DNA of 64,000 nt from Aptenodytes patagonicus (Eukaryota; Chordata; Aves; Sphenisciformes; Spheniscidae). Location: assembly GCF_965638725.1 (NCBI RefSeq), contig NC_134975.1, positions 496,861-560,860 of the forward strand. Reading direction: 5' to 3'. The stretch's first letter is position 1, and each line of letters opens with the position of its first letter. The notes under the pieces were generated by a model, which saw nothing but the letters and a program-made list of their open reading frames with translations, searched no databases and was not told the DNA's origin. Of this stretch, positions 21,580 through 32,794 are shown piece by piece. Both the position numbers and the translations under genes were made by a program.

Positions 21580-22025
21580 AATAAAAGACACAAAGAAAAC
21601 TTAAAAAGTAGAACTGGATAAAGGGGGAGATGTAGGGAGAAAATTAAGAAAGCAACGGGGTACTGGCCATAGGGGTAAGAAGTGAAATTTCGGGAGAGGG
21701 AGCTGGACAGACAGCCACAGGGAAAGGACATGGGAAGTGTGGCAACAGGGAGTCACGGAGAGCACAGGGAGCCGGCCGGGTAGAGGGAGACCTGGAAATG
21801 CAATTTTCACAAGCAACGGGGGAGAAGGCAGTGTGGGAAGAATGAAATGACAGTGGGTGGGGAGCTGGACAGGGAGAGGCGTAGAAAGGAAACATAAGGC
21901 AGCGGTGTACAGGGCAGTGCTAGCAGAAGAGCAAAAAGCTTTGGGGAGCCGGACAGCCCAAAAGGGAGACGGAGGCAGGGACAGGCAAGGAGGCAGGCAG
22001 AGACCTGGAGAAGCATGGCAGGGAT
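21580..22025. repeat. Degenerate ~85-bp tandem repeat, block A
   Basis: Copies share the order GGGACAGGGAGCTGGACAG, AGGGAGACGTAGAAAG, AAAATTT and AAGCGACGGGGTAC. The last phrase occurs in variant form at about 21,649 and 21,809, two unit lengths apart. Same family as blocks B and C. Confidence 0.65.
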
Positions 22026-22029
22026 GGGC

Positions 22030-22730
22030 CACACATGAGGGGAACGCATGACTCACCACAGCTCCTGGTGCCGGCAGGAGACCTACACGGCCCCGAGGCT
22101 TCTCTCTCTGCCTCTGCCCCTTCCTCCTCCGCAGCGCCGGCTGCCCGACCCTCGCCCACCCAGGAGGAGGTGGGGGTGCCTCGATGCTCCTCTCCCACGA
22201 GGCTTCCCGGATGCACGGCGGCTCACATGTGCGGCCAAGGGAGGCACCGAGCTCCCAGCTCCATGTGCTGGAGGTGTGCTCGGTCAGGGACGGCTGGGAG
22301 GGATCCTTCCTCGCTGTGGGGACCAGCCGTTCCTCACTGGAGGCAGCTGCCTCTGGAAGCCCCTTGCTTTCGCTCCTCAGCCAGCTCCTGCAGGCAGGCC
22401 TGCCCAGGCAGCCCCCTCCCCAGCTAGAGCCCCTGGGCACAGCAGAACCAGCTCCACCCTCAGCCTCTGGAGCTGCCCTGGCCCATCCCCACCTGCAGCC
22501 TTTTTAAACCCTGGGCCCAGCCCCACCCTCACCTCACGGGTCCCACCTGGGCTGCCCCAGCCCACAGCTGGAGCCCATTGGGAACAGGGGGCCATCACCC
22601 CAGCCCCACAGCACATCACCCCTTCCCCTGCACCCGTCCACAGGCACGAGCTCTGCACCCAGGAGTTGCAAACACATCCAGGGGCACAGGGGAGGCAGGA
22701 AAAGTTGATTCATTAATGCGCATAAGAAAT
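22030..22730. other. GC-rich unique island between satellite blocks A and B
   Basis: About 700 bases with no match to the flanking repeat unit. It is rich in CCTCC and CAGCC words with an open frame of about 220 codons on the plus strand, but I see no protein family signature. It looks like sequence inserted into, or surviving within, the satellite field. Confidence 0.4.
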
Positions 22731-22739
22731 CCTGGCAGT

Positions 22740-23425
22740 GAGTTGGCTACGAGGCTCAGTGCCCGAAGGCAGCCGGACGGAGGGAAAAGAGGGAAGAGAA
22801 AAGCAGGAGGAAGGACAGAAGGACAGAGGGACATAGAGAAGAGGTGTGGGACAGGGAGCCACGAAACGGGACGCTGTGGACAAGAGAGGGACGGGGAGCA
22901 GGACAACGGTGTGGAGAGGAGAGCAGAGAGATTGCGGGGAAAACACAGGGAGGGGGAGAGGGAGGAATAAATGAGAGAGACGGGGAGCAGGAGGGAGAGG
23001 CAGAAGGGACCAGCAGGACAACAAGATAGAGACAAGACAAGGGACGGGGGGAAATTCTAGTGATAAGGGGAAAAGAAACGTAGGCAAGAAATAAAAAATA
23101 GAAACAGAGAGCCAGATAGAGGTAGACGTAGACGGAAAATTTCAAAAAGCGGCAGGGTACAAGAAACATAGGCAAGAACTAACAAATAGGGACAGGGAGA
23201 TAGAAAGCGGGAGATATAGAAAGAAAGTCTAAAAAGTGACGGGGTACAGGACAGAGAGGGAAGAATTAACAACCAGGGACAGGGAGAGGGATAGAGGGAG
23301 ACGTAGAAAGAAAACTTTGAAAGCGACAGGATACAAGAATTAAAAGATAGGTACACGGAGCTGCATAGAGGGAGACGTAAGAAGAAAATTAGACAAGCGA
23401 CGGGGTACAAGAAACACCAGCAAGA
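22740..23425. repeat. Degenerate ~85-bp tandem repeat, block B
   Basis: The unit is clearest at 23,050-23,420, where AAGCGACGGGGTAC variants occur at about 23,150, 23,233, 23,320 and 23,396 (spacings 76-87). Between them lie GAATTAAAAAATAG, GGGACAGGGAGAT and GGGAGACGTAGAAAG variants. The left half of the block is purine-rich and more diverged. Confidence 0.75.
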
Positions 23426-24385
23426 ACCACATTTCAATCGCACAACGTACTTGTACTGCAACGATAAAAAAGTACTTACTGCCTAGTTGATCAAATAATT
23501 GCTACTGTTAGACTTATTCACTTGTTTACTCATTATTATTATACCTACATTTCAAGCCGAAAAATTCAGCATTACCTTAATAGGAATTGCAACTATTTAG
23601 TGCCTCCGATCCTCTACCTAGTAGCTATACTCTTTTCCACATTTCTCACTCCCATTAGGTACTTGGTCTATCACTTTACATGTGTAAGTTTTCCTCTTCA
23701 GGGCAACACCATCTCCAAAATTTGTATTCCCAGGCAGAAAGAGAGCAAGCTCCGCTCATCTCGACGGGCCCTTGACTTCCACATCTGCGCACGGAAAATA
23801 AAAATGGAAAAATATCATTACATCAGAAACTACAGCGCCCATCAAAAGAATTTGCAATCCTACCAATCCAAAACACAGATAAGGCCCACCCGCTCCACAA
23901 CCCAGTCCACCTCCCCGCACCCTTCAGCTGCAAGATCCGCAACCGTCTTCCTGTGATCGTCCACTAAACACACCTCCCTGCAATGACAGGCAAGTGCCAC
24001 GTGCCAGGGCAGCGCTCCCCAGGAACACCGCTCCCAGGGGCTAGAAAAATCGCCCCACATGCGAGAAACCTTGGTCCAAGCCCCATCCCCGTCCAAACAC
24101 CTGCGATGAACGTCACCTCGCAGAGCGGCCAGGACCGGGGAAGGGAAACAAAATAACCAAAACCCTAGGGGAATCCCCCAGCTGTTGTAAATTTGGGGGG
24201 TTTTTTAATTATAATTTAAAAAAAATTTTACTATCTCAACATTATCAGCAACCTGAGCTGCACTACCGACTGCTGGTCGTAGGGGGGCAGCAGCGAGCGC
24301 GGGCCAGAGGGCGCCACCGCGCATGCGCGGCCCCCGAGCTGCAGTACCGCCTTCCGGCCGCCGGGGGCGGCAAAACAGAGGCAGA
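23426..24385. other. Non-repeat interlude: AT-rich part, then a small GC-rich CpG patch
   Basis: 23,430-23,700 is AT-rich and unassigned. 24,260-24,372 is a short GC-rich patch containing the perfect palindrome GCGCATGCGC (24,319-24,328), the core of an NRF1-type site, next to GGGCCAGAGGGCGCCACC. No exon is visible downstream of it on either strand. Confidence 0.4.
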
Positions 24386-25012
24386 AAACTAAATTAAAAA
24401 AATGGAAAGAAACATTGGAAAGGCATGAGCCAAGGACAAGAAAAAATTAAGAAATAGGAACAGCAAACTAAATAAAAGGAGACAGAGTAAGTACATTTTA
24501 AAAGCGACGGGGTAAATGAGAGAGAGGAAAGGAATAAAATATAGGGATAGGGACCTTTATAAAAATAGACATGGAAACAAAATTTGAAAATCCAGGGGAT
24601 TAAAAGAGAAAAGAATTAAAAAATAGGGGCGGCGAGCGAAATGAACAAAGACATAGCTAATTTAAAAAGTGAGGGCACTAAGGAACTGCAAGGAATACTA
24701 AAAAATAAAGGCAGCGAACTGGATAAAAGCAGACATAGAAAGAAAATTCAATAGTGAAATGTTAAATGACAGACGGGAAAGTATTAAAAAAAAAAAGGAC
24801 AGCTTGTTGGTAAAACTGGTCATGGAAAGAAAATTTTGAAAGCAATCATGAACGGGACAGACAGGAAAACATTAAAAATAGCAACACCAAAGGAGAGAGA
24901 GAGAGAAATAAACCATTAAAAGCCAAAGGCTTAAGAGCTGAAAAGATTAAAAAATAGGGACAGCAAACTAGAACGGAGATGTGGAAAGAAAATGCTTAAA
25001 AGCGCGGCAACA
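24386..25012. repeat. Degenerate ~85-bp tandem repeat, block C
   Basis: Variants of TTTAAAAGCGACGGGGTAAA occur at about 24,498, 24,592, 24,665, 24,752, 24,838 and 24,997, mostly 75-95 bases apart. GAATTAAAAAATAGGGACAGC and GACATAGAAAGAAAAT variants lie in each interval. It abuts the 190-bp satellite directly. Confidence 0.75.
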
Positions 25013-25014
25013 CC

Positions 25015-28000
25015 TTGCCATCCTCGCACATCTGGTGTGGGAGCAGTTGCTGGACGTTCAAGATTTCGGAGCTGGGCTCTGGAGGCGGCGCCGAGAGCGA
25101 GCAGGCACCAACGTCGGCCCCCTGACCTGGCTGGCGATCCCGGATACCCAGTGTCTGTGGGGCTGTGGAAGGGCTGCCAAGGGAAGGCGAGGGCCAGCCA
25201 CACCTGGCAGCCCTCGCTCCTTTCGTGTGGCAGCAGTCGCTGGACGTTCGCAATTTCGGAGCTGGGCTCTGGAGGCGGCGCAGACAGCGAGCAGGCAACA
25301 ACGTCGGCACCCTGAGCTGGCTGGCGAGCCCGGAGCCCCACTGTCTGTGGGGCTGTGGAAGGGCTGCCAAGGGAAGGCGAGGGCCAGCCACACCTGGCAG
25401 CCCTCGCTCCTTTCGTGTGGCAGCAGTCGCTGGACGTTCGCAATTTCCGAGCTGGGCTCTGGAGGCGGCGCAGACAGCGAGCAGGCAACAACGTCGGCAC
25501 CCTGAGCTGGCTGGCGAGCCCGGAGCCCCACTGTCTGTGGGGCTGTGGAAGGGCTGCCAAGGGATGGCGAGGGCCAGCCACACCTGGCAGCCCTCGCTGC
25601 TTTCGTGTGGCAGCAGTCGCTGGATGTTCGCAATTTCGGAGCTGGGCTCTGGAGGCGGCGCAGACAGCGAGCAGGCAACAACGTCGGCACCCTGAGCTGG
25701 CTGGCGAGCCCGGAGCCCCACTGTCTGTGGGGCTGTGGAAGGGCTGCCAAGGGAAGGCGAGGGCCAGCCACACCTGGCAGCCCTCGCTCCTTTCGTGTGG
25801 CAGCAGTCGCTGGACGTTCGCAATTTCGGAGCTGGGCTCTGGAGGCGGCGCAGACAGCGAGCAGGCAACAACGTCGGCACCCTGAGCTGGCTGGCGAGCC
25901 CGGAGCCCCACTGTCTGTGGGGCTGTGGAAGGGCTGCCAAGGGAAGGCGAGGGCCAGCCACACCTGGCAGCCCTCGCTCCTTTCGTGTGGCAGCAGTCGC
26001 TGGACGTTCGCAATTTCGGAGCTGGGCTCTGGAGGCGGCGCAGACAGCGAGCAGGCAACAACGTCGGCACCCTGAGCTGGCTGGCGAGCCCGGAGCCCCA
26101 CTGTCTATGGGGCTGTGGAAGGGCTGCCAAGGGAAGGCGAGGGCCAGCCACACCTGGCAGCCCTCGCTCCTTTCGTGTGGCAGCAGTCGCTGGACGTTCG
26201 CAATTTCCAAGGTGGGCTCTGGAGGCGGCGCAGACAGCGAGCAGGCAACAACGTCGGCACCCTGAGCTGGCTGGCGAGCCCGGAGCCCCACTGTCTGTGG
26301 GGCTGTGGAAGGGCTGCCAAGGGAAGGCGAGGGCCAGCCACACCTGGCAGCCCTCGCTGCTTTCGTGTGGCAGCAGTCGCTGGACGTTCGCAATTTCCAA
26401 GGTGGGCTCTGGAGGCGGCGCAGACAGCGAGCAGGCAACAACGTCGGCACCCTGAGCTGGCTGGCGAGCCCGGAGCCCCACTGTCTGTGGGGCTGTGGAA
26501 GGGCTGCCAAGGGAAGGCGAGGGCCAGCCACACCTGGCAGCCCTCGCTCCTTTCGTGTGGCAGCAGTCGCTGGACGTTCGCAATTTCGGAGCTGGGCTCT
26601 GGAGGCGGCGCAGACAGCGAGCAGGCAACAACGTCGGCACCCTGAGCTGGCTGGCGAGCCCGGAGCCCCACTGTCTGTGGGGCTGTGGAAGGGCTGCCAA
26701 GGGAAGGCGAGGGCCAGCCACACCTGGCAGCCCTCGCTCCTTTCGTGTGGCAGCAGTCGCTGGACGTTCGCAATTTCGGAGCTGGGCTCTGGAGGCGGCG
26801 CAGACAGCGAGCAGGCAACAACGTCGGCACCCTGAGCTGGCTGGCGAGCCCGGAGCCCCACTGTCTGTGGGGCTGTGGAAGGGCTGCCAAGGGAAGGCGA
26901 GGGCCAGCCACACCTGGCAGCCCTCGCTCCTTTCGTGTGGCAGCAGTCGCTGGACGTTCGCAATTTCGGAGCTGGGCTCTGGAGGCGGCGCAGACAGCGA
27001 GCAGGCAACAACGTCGGCACCCTGAGCTGGCTGGCGAGCCCGGAGCCCCACTGTCTGTGGGGCTGTGGAAGGGCTGCCAAGGGAAGGCGAGGGCCAGCCA
27101 CACCTGGCAGCCCTCGCTCCTTTCGTGTGGCAGCAGTCGCTGGACGTTCGCAATTTCGGAGCTGGGCTCTGGAGGCGGCGCAGACAGCAAGCAGGCAACA
27201 ACGTCGGCACCCTGAGCTGGCTGGCGAGCCCGGAGCCCCACTGTCTGTGGGGCTGTGGAAGGGCTGCCAAGGGAAGGCGAGGGCCAGCCACACCTGGCAG
27301 CCCTCGCTCCTTTCGTGTGGCAGCAGTCGCTGGACGTTCGCAATTTCGGAGCTGGGCTCTGGAGGCGGCGCAGACAGCGAGCAGGCAACAACGTCGGCAC
27401 CCTGAGCTGGCTGGCGAGCCCGGAGCCCCACTGTCTGTGGGGCTGTGGAAGGGCTGCCAAGGGAAGGCGAGGGCCAGCCACACCTGGCAGCCCTCGCTCC
27501 TTTCGTGTGGCAGCAGTCGCTGGACGTTCGCAATTTCGGAGCTGGGCTCTGGAGGCGGCGCAGACAGCGAGCAGGCAACAACGTCGGCACCCTGAGCTGG
27601 CTGGCGAGCCCGGAGCCCCACTGTCTGTGGGGCTGTGGAAGGGCTGCCAAGGGAAGGCGAGGGCCAGCCACACCTGGCAGCCCTCGCTCCTTTCGTGTGG
27701 CAGCAGTCGCTGGACGTTCGCAATTTCCAAGGTGGGCTCTGGAGGCGACGCAGACAGCGAGCAGGCAACAACGTCGGCACCCTGAGCTGGCTGGCGAGCC
27801 CGGAGCCCCACTGTCTGTGGGGCTGTGGAAGGGCTGCCAAGGGAAGGCGAGGGCCAGCCACACCTGGCAGCCCTCGCTCCTTTCGTGTGGCAGCAGTCAC
27901 TGGACGTTCGCAATTTCGGAGCTGGGCTCTGGAGGCGGCGCAGACAGCGAGCAGGCAACAACGTCGGCACCCTGAGCTGGCTGGCGAGCCCGGAGCCCCA

Positions 28001-30005
28001 CTGTCTGTGGGGCTGTGGAAGGGCTGCCAAGGGAAGGCGAGGGCCAGCCACACCTGGCAGCCCTCGCTCCTTTCGTGTGGCAGCAGTCGCTGGACGTTCG
28101 CAATTTCAGAGCTGGGCTCTGGAGGCGGCGCAGACAGCGAGCAGGCAACAACGTCGGCACCCTGAGCTGGCTGGCGAGCCCGGAGCCCCAGTGTCTGTGG
28201 GGCTGTGGAAGGGCTGCCAAGGGAAGGCGAGGGCCAGCCACACCTGGCAGCCCTCGCTCCTTTCGTGTGGCAGCAGTCGCTGGACGTTCGCAATTTCGGA
28301 GCTGGGCTCTGGAGGCGGCGCAGACAGCGAGCAGGCAACAACGTCGGCACCCTGAGCTGGCTGGCGAGCCCGGAGCCCCACTGTCTGTGGGGCTGTGGAA
28401 GGGCTGCCAAGGGAAGGCGAGGGCCAGCCACACCTGGCAGCCCTCGCTCCTTTCGTGTGGCAGCAGTCGCTGGACGTTCGCAATTCGGAGCTGGGCTCTG
28501 GAGGCGGCGCAGACAGCGAGCAGGCAACAACGTCGGCACCCTGAGCTGGCTGGCGAGCCCGGAGCCCCACTGTCTGTGGGGCTGTGGAAGGGCTGCCAAG
28601 GGAAGGCGAGGGCCAGCCGCACCTGGCAGCCCTCGCTCCTTTCGTGTGGCAGCAGTCGCTGGACGTTCGCAATTTCCAAGGTGGGCTCTGGAGGCGGCGC
28701 AGACAGCGAGCAGGCAACAACGTCGGCACCCTGAGCTGGCTGGCGAGCCCGGAGCCCCACTGTCTGTGGGGCTGTGGAAGGGCTGCCAAGGGATGGCGAG
28801 GGCCAGCCACACCTGGCAGCCCTCGCTCCTTTCGTGTGGCAGCAGTCGCTGGACGTTCGCAATTTCGGAGCTGGGCTCTGGAGGCGGCGCAGACAGCGAG
28901 CAGGCAACAACGTCGGCACCCTGAGCTGGCTGGCGAGCCCGGAGCCCCACTGTCTATGGGGCTGTGGAAGGGCTGCCAAGGGAAGGCGAGGGCCAGCCAC
29001 ACCTGGCAGCCCTCGCTCCTTTCGTGTGGCAGCAGTCGCTGGACGTTCGCAATTTCCAAGGTGGGCTCTGGAGGCGGCGCAGACAGCGAGCAGGCAAAAA
29101 CGTCGGCACCCTGAGCTGGCTGGCGAGCCCGGAGCCCCACTGTCTGTGGGGCTGTGGAAGGGCTGCCAAGGGAAGGCGAGGGCCAGCCGCACCTGGCAGC
29201 CCTCGCTCCTTTCGTGTGGCAGCAGTCGCTGGACGTTCGCAATTTCCAAGGTGGGCTCTGGAGGCGGCGCAGACAGCGAGCAGGCAACAACGTCGGCACC
29301 CTGAGCTGGCTGGCGAGCCCGGAGCCCCAGTGTCTGTGGGGCTGTGGAAGGGCTGCCAAGGGAAGGCGAGGGCCAGCCACACCTGGCAGCCCTCGCTCCT
29401 TTCGTGTGGCAGCAGTCGCTGGACGTTCGCAATTTCGGAGCTGGGCTCTGGAGGCGGCGCAGACAGCGAGCAGGCAACAACGTCGGCACCCTGAGCTGGC
29501 TGGCGAGCCCGGAGCCCCACTGTCTGTGGGGCTGTGGAAGGGCTGCCAAGGGAAGGCGAGGGCCAGCCACACCTGGCAGCCCTCGCTGCTTTCGTGTGGC
29601 AGCAGTCGCTGGACGTTCGCAATTTCGGAGCTGGGCTCTGGAGGCGGCGCAGACAGCGAGCAGGCAACAACGTCGGCACCCTGAGCTGGCTGGCGAGCCC
29701 GGAGCCCCACTGTCTGTGGGGCTGTGGAAGGGCTGCCAAGGGAAGGCGAGGGCCAGCCACACCTGGCAGCCCTCGCTCCTTTCGTGTGGCAGCAGTCGCT
29801 GGACGTTCGCAATTTCGGAGCTGGGCTCTGGAGGCGGCGCAGACAGCGAGCAGGCAACAACGTCGGCACCCTGAGCTGGCTGGCGAGCCCGGAGCCCCAC
29901 TGTCTGTGGGGCTGTGGAAGGGCTGCCAAGGGAAGGCGAGGGCCAGCCACACCTGGCAGCCCTCGCTCCTTTCGTGTGGCAGCAGTCGCTGGACGTTTGC
30001 AATTT
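25015..30005. repeat. 190-bp satellite array, about 26 copies, cut by an assembly gap
   Basis: The word GGGCTGCCAAGGGAAGGCGA recurs every 190 bases from 25,171 to 29,920 (one unit, near 28,484, is 189). Copies are nearly identical apart from a few recurring variants (GGAGCTGGG or CAAGGTGGG; CTCCTTTCG or CTGCTTTCG; GGAAGGCGA or GGATGGCGA). The first copy (25,015-25,160) is clearly diverged, as is usual at the edge of a satellite. The unit is of nucleosome length. 190 is not a multiple of 3, yet one strand has no stop for more than 1,300 codons; this is a property of the unit and not evidence for a protein. Repeats of about 190 bp have been described in some birds, but I cannot say that this is the same family. 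Confidence 0.98.
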
Positions 30006-30205
30006 NNNNNNNNNNNNNNNNNNNNNNNNNNNNNNNNNNNNNNNNNNNNNNNNNNNNNNNNNNNNNNNNNNNNNNNNNNNNNNNNNNNNNNNNNNNNNNN
30101 NNNNNNNNNNNNNNNNNNNNNNNNNNNNNNNNNNNNNNNNNNNNNNNNNNNNNNNNNNNNNNNNNNNNNNNNNNNNNNNNNNNNNNNNNNNNNNNNNNNN
30201 NNNNN
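30006..30205. other. Assembly gap (200 N)
   Basis: Exactly 200 unknown bases follow the word GCAATTT inside a 190-bp satellite unit. The round length suggests a placeholder, so the true size of the satellite array is unknown. Confidence 0.99.
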
Positions 30206-31089
30206 AACAGCCGCCTGCCGGCATGACTGCCGCACTCGCACAGCCGCGGTGTTGTAAATCATGGTTTGACCCCAGGTTTGCACCGGCTGCCGGCCCTCTG
30301 CGAAGGGTTGGCCTTGTCATCTCGTACGGTGACACCCGCCACTGATTTACGACCGGGTTGGGAGCAGGGCTGTGACACACCAGACACCTCCTCACCCTCC
30401 CGCAGACGGCTGCGGCAGCACCCGGCCCTTTCCCTGCCGCTCCGCTCCTTCCCTGGGCATCGCCCAAGTGCGGAGGCAGCAGGGCTGGATGCGGCCGTGC
30501 GGCAAAGCTTGTTACCGTGTCCCCGCAGCCCTCTCCTGCGAACGGGGCAGGAGCTGCACTCGGCCATGACCCGGCCCTGACCGCGGCGAGGAGGGCCAGG
30601 GTTAGGAGAGCCCGTCCGCGGGTTTAAATCAACGCCCTCCACTTCCCTTCCATGCTGAGTTATTGCACCCTGGTTTTGTGATGGAGATGACCAGGCAGTG
30701 AGGGATGAGTGACCTGGGCCAGACCACCGGGCTCGGCGCTCCCAGCCGGACCCTGGGCAAGGGGTGAAAGATCAGGGCTGTCCTTTAGCCCCTTCCCAGC
30801 CCCCCCACCTGCGTGGATGCTCCTGAGCGTCAGCTGTGATTTAGTGCGTTGCGGGTTCACCGGGAGAGCGGGCGATGCTCTGCCGCTGGAGGAGCCGCTC
30901 TCAGCAGCACATCCCCGCAGCAAAGCAGCCGGCTCCGGTGCTCTGGGCAGGGGCGTCCTTCTCCCCGCAATCGTTTCCATGTGTCAGCTGGGTTATTCAC
31001 CTCCGAGCTGCGCTTCCCTCCCTCCCTCTGTCCAGGATGTCCTTAAGGAACAGGTTCCCAGGCAGTGAGGCTCAGGTATGTACAATGAA
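30206..31089. other. GC-rich non-coding stretch right of the gap
   Basis: Unique GC-rich sequence, no repeat unit shared with the satellite and no recognised exon. Confidence 0.4.
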
Positions 31090-31295
31090 GCCTGAGAGGA
31101 TGCCATCGCATCTGGGAGGATGCTATGACATCTGGGAGGACGCCATCACATCTGGGAAGATGCTATCAGATCTGGGAGGACACTATGACGTCTGGGAGGA
31201 TGACATCACATCTGGAAGGATGCCATCACATCTGGGAGGATGCCATCACATCTGGGAGGATGCCATGACATCTGGGAGGATGCCATGACTCTATG
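31090..31295. repeat. 20-bp minisatellite, about 10 copies
   Basis: Units of the form ATCTGGGAGGATGCCATCAC, with variants ATGACATCTGGGAGG, repeat head to tail with few substitutions and no change in length. Confidence 0.95.
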
Positions 31296-32790
31296 TACAA
31301 ACTTCTTTTAAAAATTATTACTAGTAATAGTAATAATTTAAGACCTAAACCCAGCCTGCCCGCTGCCTTCTAAGAAGCCATATGAGTCTTCCCAGCCCGG
31401 TGGGAGGACAAGGGTGTGCTGGAGGCAGCGAGCCGCGATGCGACGCTGGCCCGGAGCCGCCCGGCCGCCCCAGCGCGGCCCTTCCCGGCAGGAGCGGCCG
31501 GGACCGGCCGGGGCTCAGCCTCCTCCCGCGGCCTCCGGCATCCCCTTGTGGCAGCCGGAGGCTTTGCAAAGTCCCACCAGCAGCAAAAGGCTCTGCCAGA
31601 AATGTCCCCCGCTGCCATCCCGCCCGTCCCCTCCGTGGCCTGGCCGCCCCGAGGCTGCGGTGCAGCGTACGGGACCGCACCGTGCTGGGGGAAACCCCCA
31701 TCCCCACCATCCCCCACGGGCGGGCTGAGACCGTGGCACCCCCCAGACCTCGTCCTTACACAACCGGCTCAGAGCCTCCTGCTTGCGGCAGGCGAGCCGT
31801 CACGGAGCTCCCCGGATAACTCCCTAAGCCCTAAATCTGCTCCTGGCCCTCTCCTGAGAAAAGGCAACGTGGGAGGGTGGCTATGGGGCAGGAGGTGTCA
31901 CACCGGGATGGCGCCGTGCTGACCACGCCATCCTGCTGATGCAGCGGGAGCAGAGGGCTCAGCCCCGAAGCGAGGGGCAAGGGCTGGTTCTCGGCGCTGC
32001 AATAGGGGACCCGGCACTGCGGAGGTTCCCCCGTGGCGTTCACCGGCTTTGGGGGCTTTCCCAGGCAAAGCAGCCCGGAGGGGGCCGGCAGCCCAGCTAC
32101 AGGCGGTGCTGAAGGGCTCAGAGCATGTCCTGGCTGGGGTGGACACCAGGGTTGGGAGGACACTGCAGGCGCAGAGCCCAGCTCCGGCTCCGCAGCGTTC
32201 AGCATCGGGATCCTCAGCTCGCGCTTCCCAGCAGGATGCGCCCAGCACAGAGGAAACAGCTGGGATCCTTCATCTGCTCAGCATTTGCATGTTCAAGGAT
32301 GCAAGCATCGTGACCTTTGGGACTCTGCCTTAATGGTTGCTTTAAATGGAGAACGTGGCCTCCCACAATCTGCTTTGGGACCAAACTCATGTCTTTTTGC
32401 CATGAAAATAGCTGATCCAGGGACTAAAAGTGCCCTTTCCCAGAGCCCACGGGCCAGCTGGCCCCTGTACCTCAGAAAACATGTAAAAACCAACCAACCA
32501 CAAAAAAAAAACCCAACAACCTTTAAAGAGGAAGATAGGAGAGCAGTCAGGTTTCATGTGGAATTCAGGAAACCAGTTTTTGCAGCTCCTTGGCTAACGC
32601 TGCCCTGGGCTCGCCGGTGCCCTGGGGGTTTTGGCATCCCAATGCCCAGAGGAAGAGATGGGCTGGAGGCTCCAAGGCACCTCTCAAGGGGGGATCGCGG
32701 AGTTTATTTAATGCACCTGCACAGTGACAGGTACCTGCGCCCTTGGCCGAAGCAGCAGTTCCCCAGGTTTATCTGATCAGCAAATTCATC
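31296..32790. other. Intergenic, includes a CpG-rich segment
   Basis: 31,390-31,720 is strongly GC- and CpG-rich and could be a small CpG island. No coding exon with matching splice sites was found here. Confidence 0.35.
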
Positions 32791-32794
32791 TGCA

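Noticed and set aside
22048-22716. Protein-coding gene of 222 codons
   Set aside because: Low-complexity Pro/Ser/Ala translation without family motif in a GC-rich segment; other frames are equally open.
23440-23700. Nuclear copy of mitochondrial DNA in the AT-rich interlude
   Set aside because: Composition is suggestive, but no mitochondrial gene could be recognised in either strand.
24931-28950. Open frame of 1,339 codons on the minus strand and overlapping 176-codon frames on the plus strand
   Set aside because: Produced by the stop-free 190-bp unit; the plus-strand frames are the same phrase restarted every 190 bases.
25015-30005. CENP-B box in the 190-bp unit
   Set aside because: GTTCGCAATTTCGGAG resembles the box but does not meet the TTCG-N4-A-N2-CGGG pattern.
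25015-30005. CRISPR array
   Set aside because: The unit repeats as a whole without unique spacers, and the host is a bird.
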